From contig NZ_JADPVH010000030.1 in assembly GCF_026932795.1 (NCBI RefSeq), positions 1 through 48,627 on the forward strand: a stretch of 48,627 bases of DNA, given 5' to 3'. Under the pieces are notes generated by a model. That model saw nothing but the letters and a program-made list of their open reading frames with translations, was not told the DNA's origin and ran no database searches. Positions 42,430 to 48,627 of this stretch are shown here, piece after piece. This DNA is from Paenarthrobacter sp. Z7-10. Its GTDB lineage: Bacteria; Actinomycetota; Actinomycetes; Actinomycetales; Micrococcaceae. Position 1 is the stretch's first letter, and each line of letters begins with the position of its first letter. The position numbers and the translations under genes were made by a program.

Positions 42430-45402
42430 CTAGGCGCGCGGTTTCTCGCGCATCTCGAACGTCTCGATGATGTCCTCGGTCTGCAGATCGTTGAACGATC
42501 CCAGGCCGATACCACACTCGAAACCGTCCCGGACCTCGGTCGCGTCGTCCTTGAACCGCTTGAGCGAATCGACCGTGAGGTTCTCTCCGATGACCTTGCC
42601 GGCGCGCAGCACGCGGGCCTTGGTGTTCCGTCGAATAATGCCCGAGCGGACAATGGAACCGGCGATGTTGCCGAACTTGGAGGAACGGAAGACCTCGCGG
42701 ATTTCCGCGGTGCCCAACTGGACTTCCTCGTATTCGGGCTTGAGCATTCCCTTCAGGGCCAGCTCAATATCGTCGATCGCCGCGTAGATGACCGAGTAGA
42801 AGCGCAGGTCCACGCCCTCTCGGTCCGCCAGCTCGGCAACGCGTTCCGCCGGCTTGACGTTGAAGCCGATGATGATCGCGTTGTCCACCGTTGCCAGGTT
42901 GACGTCATTCTGCGTGATGGCACCGACGCCACGGTGGATGACGCGCAGCTGCACGCCTTCGCCCACATCGATCTTGAGCAGCGAGTCCTCCAAGGCCTCA
43001 ACGGCACCGGAGACGTCACCCTTGAGGATGAGGTTGAGCGTATCAACCTTGCCAGCCGCCACAGCCTGGTCGAAGTCTTCCAGACTGATGCGCTTGCGGC
43101 GCTTGGCCAGAGCCGCGTTGCGGTCGGCTGCTTCACGCTTTTCAGCGATCTGACGGGCGGTGCGCTCATCGCCTGTCACGAAGAACGTGTCACCTGCCCG
43201 AGGCACGTTGGACAGACCGAGCACCTGCACCGGCCGTGACGGTCCGGCAGCAGTGAGCACGCCGCCGTCCTCGTCAAACATGGCGCGGACGCGGCCGTGG
43301 GCGGTACCGGCCACGATCGTGTCACCGACATGCAGTGTTCCGGACTGCACCAGAACAGTGGCCACGGAACCGCGGCCCTTGTCCAGGTTCGCCTCGATGG
43401 CGATACCGCGTGCATCCTTGTCCGGGTTGGCCCGCATGTCGAGGGCGGCATCGGCGGTCAGCAGAACGGCCTCAAGCAGTTCGTCGATGTTCAGCTTCTG
43501 CCGGGCCGAAACGTCGACGAACATCGTGTCGCCACCGTATTCCTCGGGAACCAGACCGTATTCGGTCAGCTGGCCGCGGATCTTTTCCGGGTTGGCGCCG
43601 TCCTTATCGATCTTGTTCACCGCGACGACGATCGGCACGCCTGCGGCCTGGGCATGGTTGAGTGCCTCAACGGTCTGCGGCATAACGCCGTCGTCCGCTG
43701 CGACCACCAGAACCGCAATGTCGGTAACCTTCGCACCACGGGCACGCATGGCGGTGAACGCCTCGTGGCCCGGAGTGTCAATGAAGGTGATCCGGCGTTC
43801 GGTTCCCTCATGCTCGTGGCTGATCTGGTAAGCACCGATGTGCTGCGTGATGCCACCATGCTCATCCGCCATGACGTCCGAGTTCCGGATGGCATCCAGC
43901 AGCCGGGTCTTACCGTGGTCAACGTGACCCATAACGGTGACCACCGGCGGGCGTGCCGTCAGGTCCTCGTCGCCTTCGGCCTCCAACTCGGCATCAAAGT
44001 CGATGTCGAAGGTGCTCAGGAGCTCGCGCTCTTCGTCCTCCGGCGAAACGACCTGCAGCTGGTAGCCCAGCTCCTCGCCCAGCATGGCAAAGGTGTCCTC
44101 GTCCAGCGACTGCGTGGCCGTGGCCATCTCGCCGAGGTGGAAGAGCACCGTTACCAGTGCTGCCGGGTTTGCCTCAATCTTGTCAGCGAAGTCCGTGATG
44201 GAGGAACCACGGCGCAGACGGACAATCGTGCTCCCGTCGCCGCGGGGCACACTCACGCCACCCAGCGAGGGTGCGCTCATCTGCTCCAGTTCCTGCCGCT
44301 TCGCGCGCTTCGACTTACGCTGCTTGCCGCGGCCGGCGCCTCCCTTACCGAAGGCACCCTGCGTTCCACCGCGGCCCCGGCCGCCCTTGCCGAAGCCACC
44401 GCCGGCGGGCGCACCCGTGCCGCCGCCTGCGCCCGGAGCGCCACCGGTGCCCGGGGCACCCGGACGTCCGCGGCCCGCTCCACCGGGGCGGTCATTGCCG
44501 CGGCCCGGTGCAGCCGGGCGTTCGGTCCGGTTAGGCATCATGCCCGGAGTGGGCCGGGATCCGGGGGCACCACCGGGCCGGGGAGCACCCGGCCGGGGAC
44601 CACCGGCGCCTGCGGCGGGACGGGGACCGCCCGCGCCGGCCGCCGGCCTGCTGCCTGCATGGCTGCCGCCGGTACCTGACTCGGCCGAGCGCGGGGCGCC
44701 GGGACGCGGCATGCCCTGCGAGGGCGCGAACGGGTTATTGCCCGGTCGCGGTCCACCGGCACCGGGACGCTGTCCACGATCCGTGTCACCACGGTCCGGC
44801 CGTGAGCCGGAACGAGGCATACCTTGCGAGGTCGCGAACGGATTATTGCCCGGACGGGGCCCACCCGGACGTGTACCGGATGACGACGACGGCCTGGCGG
44901 GAGCGGCGGGCGTCTGCGCTGCCGGGGCGGCGGGAGCCTGGGCTGCCGGGGCGGCAGGAGTCTGGGCTGCGGGAGCAGCCGGGGCCGGTGCGGCCGGGAT
45001 TACTGGGGGTGCCGGCGCGGCAGCAGCGGAAGCCGCAGGGGCCGGACGGGCACCCGGCTTAACTCCCGACGACGCGGCCGGTGCCGGAGCAATGGCGGGA
45101 CTGGCAGCCGGAACGGCCGGAGCAGCTTCGGCCGTCGGGGCAGCGGCTGCCGGTTTGGGCGCTCCAGCCGATGCTACGGCGGGGGCAGCCACCGGGGCCG
45201 CGGCGCTGGTGGGCGCGGAGTCTTTAGCTGCGGCACCAGCGGGCGCCGCAGGGAATGCGTTGCGTAGCTTTCTCACAACGGGGGCCTCAATCGTGGAGGA
45301 AGCGGAGCGAACAAACTCGCCCAGTTCCTGAAGCTTGGTGACAGCTTCCTTTGAGGTAATGCCGAGCTCTTTAGCGAGCTCATGTACGCGGGCCTTGGCC
45401 AC
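42430..45402 (-). CDS. infB: translation initiation factor IF-2
   Basis: A 990-residue IF-2. The N-terminal IF2_N domain starts [20 protein letters not shown]. About 330 residues of low-complexity Ala/Pro then Gly/Arg/Pro sequence follow, including a repeated [11 protein letters not shown]. The G domain has [10 protein letters not shown] (G1), [10 protein letters not shown] (G2), DTPGHEAF (G3) and NKID (G4), followed by domains II-IV. GTG 45402 has AGGAG and fits the family; the longer frame upstream is incidental. The long linker is typical of actinobacteria. Confidence 0.97.
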   Translation of the reverse strand: MAKARVHELAKELGITSKEAVTKLQELGEFVRSASSTIEAPVVRKLRNAFPAAPAGAAAKDSAPTSAAAPVAAPAVASAGAPKPAAAAPTAEAAPAVPAASPAIAPAPAASSGVKPGARPAPAASAAAAPAPPVIPAAPAPAAPAAQTPAAPAAQAPAAPAAQTPAAPARPSSSSGTRPGGPRPGNNPFATSQGMPRSGSRPDRGDTDRGQRPGAGGPRPGNNPFAPSQGMPRPGAPRSAESGTGGSHAGSRPAAGAGGPRPAAGAGGPRPGAPRPGGAPGSRPTPGMMPNRTERPAAPGRGNDRPGGAGRGRPGAPGTGGAPGAGGGTGAPAGGGFGKGGRGRGGTQGAFGKGGAGRGKQRKSKRAKRQELEQMSAPSLGGVSVPRGDGSTIVRLRRGSSITDFADKIEANPAALVTVLFHLGEMATATQSLDEDTFAMLGEELGYQLQVVSPEDEERELLSTFDIDFDAELEAEGDEDLTARPPVVTVMGHVDHGKTRLLDAIRNSDVMADEHGGITQHIGAYQISHEHEGTERRITFIDTPGHEAFTAMRARGAKVTDIAVLVVAADDGVMPQTVEALNHAQAAGVPIVVAVNKIDKDGANPEKIRGQLTEYGLVPEEYGGDTMFVDVSARQKLNIDELLEAVLLTADAALDMRANPDKDARGIAIEANLDKGRGSVATVLVQSGTLHVGDTIVAGTAHGRVRAMFDEDGGVLTAAGPSRPVQVLGLSNVPRAGDTFFVTGDERTARQIAEKREAADRNAALAKRRKRISLEDFDQAVAAGKVDTLNLILKGDVSGAVEALEDSLLKIDVGEGVQLRVIHRGVGAITQNDVNLATVDNAIIIGFNVKPAERVAELADREGVDLRFYSVIYAAIDDIELALKGMLKPEYEEVQLGTAEIREVFRSSKFGNIAGSIVRSGIIRRNTKARVLRAGKVIGENLTVDSLKRFKDDATEVRDGFECGIGLGSFNDLQTEDIIETFEMREKPRA

Positions 45403-45562
45403 ATTTCTCCTGTCTCGGCCCGCACCGGACAGGTACGAACCTCTAAGTCTTACTTCGGCATTCCACGGCGGAATGTCCGGCTTCAGAGCACAACAAAACA
45501 ATCATCGTTGGGCACTCATCGCTGGGTACTCATCGGGTTTCCATCAGTTTTTTGACCCGCTT

Positions 45563-45898
45563 TCAGGTTGGACAATTACTTTCTTCATTTTCCGCGGAGG
45601 CTGCTCCGGCCACCAGCGCTACATAGTCCGCAACCGCTGTGCAGTCGGAGGCACCCGGCAGGGCACGTCCAATTGCACGCCGCTTGAGAGCCAGCGCCAG
45701 GCAGGCCGTCGTGGGATGCAACCAAGCTCCCCGCCCGGGGAGCCGATGCCGGGGATCAGCAACCGCGGCCGTATCGCCCGCGGCGGAGAGTTCCCGAACC
45801 ATCCGCAACAAATGAGACTGGGTTTCACGCCGACGGCAGCCCACACACGTACGCATTGGTTGCGCAGCCGCCCGAAACGGTACCGCTGCTTCAAACAC
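45563..45898 (-). CDS. ylxR: YlxR (DUF448) RNA-binding protein
   Basis: A small basic protein of about 111 residues with the YlxR hallmarks [18 protein letters not shown] and [15 protein letters not shown] 45898 has a GAGG 8 nt upstream; ATG 45856 would give a shorter form closer to the usual family start. It lies between nusA and infB as expected. YlxR binds RNA or the nucleoid in studied species. The 160 bp between it and infB contain a three-fold CGATGA-type repeat and a small CATTCC/GGAATG stem. Confidence 0.9.
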   Translation of the reverse strand: MFEAAVPFRAAAQPMRTCVGCRRRETQSHLLRMVRELSAAGDTAAVADPRHRLPGRGAWLHPTTACLALALKRRAIGRALPGASDCTAVADYVALVAGAASAENEESNCPT

Positions 45899-45996
45899 TG
45901 CGCATGCCTCGCGTGGGATTGTCGGTCGCTGGACCCGGCCACATCCATTCTAGCGCGTTGGGGACCCGGCCGCCTAAACCAGCGAATCAGCATAAC

Positions 45997-46013
45997 CCCC
46001 GGCTCTGCCGGGG
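45997..46013 (-). terminator. short GC hairpin between nusA and ylxR
   Basis: CCCCGGC and GCCGGGG pair across a 3-nt loop about 20 bases after the nusA stop. With no U-run it may act as an attenuator or RNA processing point rather than a full stop. Confidence 0.4.
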
Positions 46014-46034
46014 CCAACCCTCAGGTTGGGACCT

Positions 46035-47012
46035 TCAGCTGGCCGCCTTGGCGGTGTCGGAGATGATGTCGATCCGCCAACCGGTCAGCTTAGCGGCCAA
46101 CCGGGCATTCTGGCCTTCCTTGCCGATCGCAAGGGAGAGCTGGTAGTCCGGGACCACGACCCGGGCGGAACGCGTCTCGGGGTCCGTGATGGTGACGGAG
46201 TTCACCTTCGACGGCGAGAGCGAGTTGGCGATAAAGGTCACCGCGTCCTCGCTGAAGTCGACAATGTCAATCTTTTCATCGTTCAACTCGGTCATCACGG
46301 CGCGGACCCGGGAGCCCATTTCACCAATGCAGGCACCCTTGGCATTGATCCCTGCCTGATGAGCCTTCACCGCAATCTTGGTGCGGTGGCCGGCCTCGCG
46401 AGCCAGTGCGACGATCTCCACACTTCGGTCCGCGATCTCGGGAACCTCCAGCTCGAAGAGCTTGCGGACCAGCCCGGGGTGCGAGCGGGACAGCGTGATG
46501 GAGGGACCCTTAAGCCCGCGGTGCACATCTATAACGAACGCCCTGATCCGGGTGCCGTGCTTGTAGACCTCGCCGGGAACCTGCTCGGTGGGTGGCAGCA
46601 CGGCTTCGACAGTCCCCAGATTGACCTGGACCATGTGCGGATTGTGGCCCTGCTGGATCTGACCGGAAACCAGTTCGCCTTCCTTGCCCCGGAACTGACC
46701 CAGTACGTTGTCATCCTCGACGTCGCGCAACCGCTGCAGGATGATCTGCCGGGCGGTGCTGGCGGCAATACGTCCGAAGCCGGCCGGCGTGTCGTCGAAT
46801 TCGCCAACGGGGGCGCCTTCTTCGTCAACCTCCGCGGCCCAAATGGTGACATGCCCGCTCTTGCGGTCCAGCTCCGCCCGCGCCGTCGCGATGGCTCCGG
46901 CGCTTCGGTGATAGGCCACCAGCAGCGCCTGTTCGATGGTGGGGATCAGCAGATCCAGCGGGATTTCGCGTTCACGCTCCAGCAGTCTCAGCGCGCTCAT
47001 ATCGATATCCAT
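46035..47012 (-). CDS. nusA: transcription termination/antitermination factor NusA
   Basis: A 325-residue Nus[19 protein letters not shown] opens the RNA-polymerase-binding domain. S1 ([11 protein letters not shown]) and two KH domains ([33 protein letters not shown] and [19 protein letters not shown]) follow. The C-terminal acidic repeats of proteobacterial NusA are absent, as is normal in actinobacteria. The ATG at 47012 lies one base after the rimP stop. Confidence 0.97.
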   Translation of the reverse strand: MDIDMSALRLLEREREIPLDLLIPTIEQALLVAYHRSAGAIATARAELDRKSGHVTIWAAEVDEEGAPVGEFDDTPAGFGRIAASTARQIILQRLRDVEDDNVLGQFRGKEGELVSGQIQQGHNPHMVQVNLGTVEAVLPPTEQVPGEVYKHGTRIRAFVIDVHRGLKGPSITLSRSHPGLVRKLFELEVPEIADRSVEIVALAREAGHRTKIAVKAHQAGINAKGACIGEMGSRVRAVMTELNDEKIDIVDFSEDAVTFIANSLSPSKVNSVTITDPETRSARVVVPDYQLSLAIGKEGQNARLAAKLTGWRIDIISDTAKAAS

Positions 47013-47013
47013 G

Positions 47014-47625
47014 TCAGCTTTCCTCTTCCTCGGCCGTATCGTCGTCGGCCTGTTCTCCGTCAGCGTCCAGCCCATGCTCATTCAGGCGGCTGAATTCCAC
47101 CTCGACGCTACCGTGCCGAATCTGTTCAAATCCCATCTGGACGGGCGCAACCTGTTTGGGCTTCATACCCTTTTTGACTGTCAGCTCGGGACGGAGGGTG
47201 ACGCCATCGTCGTCCACCTCCAGCAGCCGGCCGGTGACTTTTTCGCCCTGCACTGGGGTGAGCGTAACCATCCGCCCGCGGGCACGGCGCCAGTGCCGCG
47301 GTTCCGTCAGTGGCCGGCCGACCCCCGGGGAGGAGACCTCCAGATCGTAGGGCCGCCCGTCATCGTGCGGATCGGTGTCCATCACGAGGGAAAGTTCACG
47401 GGAAATGTCGGCAATAGCATCCAGGGCGACGCTGCCGCTCTGATCCTCGGGGAGGTCAACGACGACGCTGACGGTGCGGTGTGACCCGGCGAGGTGGACG
47501 GTGACGTCTTCAAGGTAAAGTCTTTGGGCCTGCACGGCCGGGTTCAACAAGTCGAAAAGTCGCGCAGACTCCGCGGTTGTAGCGCCTGCTGAACTGATTG
47601 CGCTGGGCCGATCCGGCTTATTCAT
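47014..47625 (-). CDS. rimP: ribosome maturation factor RimP
   Basis: A 203-residue RimP. LYLEDVTVHLAG, LDAIADISREL, YDLEVSSPGVGRPLTEPRHW and GRMVTLT are the family signatures. The C-terminus is acidic. AGGAGG lies 10 nt before the ATG. It is the first gene of rimP-nusA-ylxR-infB-rbfA; a TAAGCTATAGGCT stretch upstream may contain the -10. Confidence 0.95.
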   Translation of the reverse strand: MNKPDRPSAISSAGATTAESARLFDLLNPAVQAQRLYLEDVTVHLAGSHRTVSVVVDLPEDQSGSVALDAIADISRELSLVMDTDPHDDGRPYDLEVSSPGVGRPLTEPRHWRRARGRMVTLTPVQGEKVTGRLLEVDDDGVTLRPELTVKKGMKPKQVAPVQMGFEQIRHGSVEVEFSRLNEHGLDADGEQADDDTAEEEES

Positions 47626-47800
47626 TCGATTGCCGCCTCCTGCGCTAGATGATGTTGTAGCCTATAGCTTACCGAGTTTCATGGAGCTGCGGTGACTTGC
47701 TGTGTTTGCTCCCGGGTTACCCAGCGGCATCGAATGAACGGGAACCGCGCCCCGACTGGGTGCGCGCGGCCCCGCCGCCGTGACATCATCAAGTGTTGTG

Positions 47801-48627
47801 ATGAACTCCTCCTCCCCGCATGAGTCCGGCGGTCGCCGCCAGGACCCCACGTCTGCCGGGTGGATGAATAAAGCCGGGCGGAATAGAGCCGGGCGGATAC
47901 TGCGGCAGTCGCTGCTGCTGGCCGTCATTGCCGCACTGGTGGTGGCCTTGGGAGCCGTCGTGACCAAGGTTCCGGAACCGGAACCGACCTCCCCCTCGGC
48001 TACCGAACTGGCTCGACTCGGTGTCTTGGAGAGCGCTATGGAGCTCCAGACCCAGACCATGGGACTGGCCGCCGCGGCCAAAGCGCCGAACACCAAAGAC
48101 AAACTGCGGCAGACCGTATTAATGCTGGGGGCGGGCATTACGGCCCTGACCGTTCCTGCTCTGGGATCCATGGCGGCCTCAACCACAGCTGCCGGCGGCG
48201 CTGACAGCAGCCCGACGTCAACGACGGCCACCCCGGCAACGGTCCGCTCAGTGGTGGACGAGCTGACCTCGGCCAGCTCTACTGCCCTGGCCGCCGCTGC
48301 CCGCATCGATGGGCCGACGGCACGGCTGCTGGCCGCTATTGGCGCCGGCGAACTGATGCACGCCCGCCTCGTGGCCACCTCGGCCTCGATCACTGTTCCG
48401 GCCCTGCCCGCCAGGCCGGCCCCGCCCTCCAACACGGCGCCGGCCCCCGGTCCCGATTCGACGTCGCCGTCGTCGTCGACGCCCGCGTCAACATCCTCGC
48501 CGTCGTCACCCGCGTCAACATCCTCGCCGTCGTCACCCGCGTCAACATCCTCGCCGTCGTCACCCGCGTCAACATCCTCGCCGTCGTCACCCGCGTCAAC
48601 ATCCTCGCCGTCGTCACCCGCGTCAAC
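47801..48627 (+). CDS. membrane-anchored helical protein, 3'-truncated by the window end (possible DUF4439 member)
   Basis: The plus strand is open from ATG 47801 (or GTG 47798 or 47780) to the last base, 275 codons. The product has a basic N-terminus, one membrane helix (SLLLAVIAALVVALGAVV, about residues 37-54), a helical extracytoplasmic part with many Ala and Leu, then a Ser/Pro/Thr tail of 9-residue repeats. In related genomes the gene divergent from rimP often encodes a DUF4439 ferritin-like protein, and this may be its N-terminal part, but the defining domain would lie beyond the window. No Shine-Dalgarno or leaderless -10 is clear, so the start is uncertain. Confidence 0.7.
   Translation, partial: MNSSSPHESGGRRQDPTSAGWMNKAGRNRAGRILRQSLLLAVIAALVVALGAVVTKVPEPEPTSPSATELARLGVLESAMELQTQTMGLAAAAKAPNTKDKLRQTVLMLGAGITALTVPALGSMAASTTAAGGADSSPTSTTATPATVRSVVDELTSASSTALAAAARIDGPTARLLAAIGAGELMHARLVATSASITVPALPARPAPPSNTAPAPGPDSTSPSSSTPASTSSPSSPASTSSPSSPASTSSPSSPASTSSPSSPASTSSPSSPAS
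48485..48627. repeat. 27-bp tandem repeat, at least 5.3 copies, cut by the window end
   Basis: Identical 27-bp units begin at 48485, 48512, 48539, 48566, 48593 and 48620. They keep the plus-strand frame and encode the 9-residue unit ASTSSPSSP. The lack of differences between copies suggests recent expansion. Confidence 0.92.

Noticed and set aside
48485-48627. Repeat array resembling CRISPR
   Set aside because: The 27-bp units abut with no spacers and encode a regular Ser/Pro/Thr tail.

Overview
The window is chromosomal DNA of a high-GC actinobacterium, most likely a member of the Micrococcaceae close to Arthrobacter. I infer this from codon use and from the conserved gene order on the minus strand: rimP-nusA-ylxR-infB-rbfA, truB, ribF-rpsO-pnp-M16 peptidase, dapB and dapA-rnj. 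No phage genes, insertion sequences, tRNA, rRNA or CRISPR arrays are visible. At least eight genes appear to start leaderless, with a TANNNT -10 hexamer 6-7 nt before the start codon.

Layout. (1) 1-4.7 kb: dapA-rnj, a frameshifted SGNH hydrolase and an alpha/beta hydrolase. (2) 4.7-10.4 kb: a LacI-controlled catabolic operon (TRAP binding lipoprotein, fused DctQM permease, LacI regulator, short-chain dehydrogenase, RbsD/FucU mutarotase). Its promoter has a palindromic operator between -35 and -10, and a second, perfect operator lies downstream. (3) 10.5-14.8 kb: minus-strand operon moeA-moaC-mog-moaE-dapB-membrane protein. (4) 14.9-31.2 kb: an accessory region with an MTA phosphorylase and sugar epimerase, a fluoride-riboswitch operon (universal stress protein and two CrcB/Fluc proteins), a HAD phosphatase, a two-component system coupled to a membrane-anchored sulfite-oxidase-family molybdoenzyme, a GT2-DUF2064 fusion with a methyltransferase, a second molybdoenzyme fused to a cytochrome-b-like membrane domain, a GT-C glycosyltransferase, then moaA-moaD. 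(5) 31.2-32.4 kb: DUF4193 and DUF4383 genes. (6) 32.4-47.6 kb: the RNA-metabolism and translation block. (7) 47.8 kb to the end: an incomplete secreted or anchored protein that enters a 27-bp tandem repeat.

The most interesting reading is that MTA phosphorylase, epimerase, GT2-DUF2064 and GT-C match, step for step, the mycobacterial locus (Rv0535, Rv0536, Rv0539/Rv0540, Rv0541c) that makes and transfers the 5-methylthioxylose cap of lipoarabinomannan. Here that set is interleaved with two molybdoenzymes of the sulfite oxidase/MsrP fold and with molybdenum-cofactor genes. This suggests a Micrococcaceae pathway that puts a methylthio-pentose on a surface glycan, possibly with control of the sulfur oxidation state.
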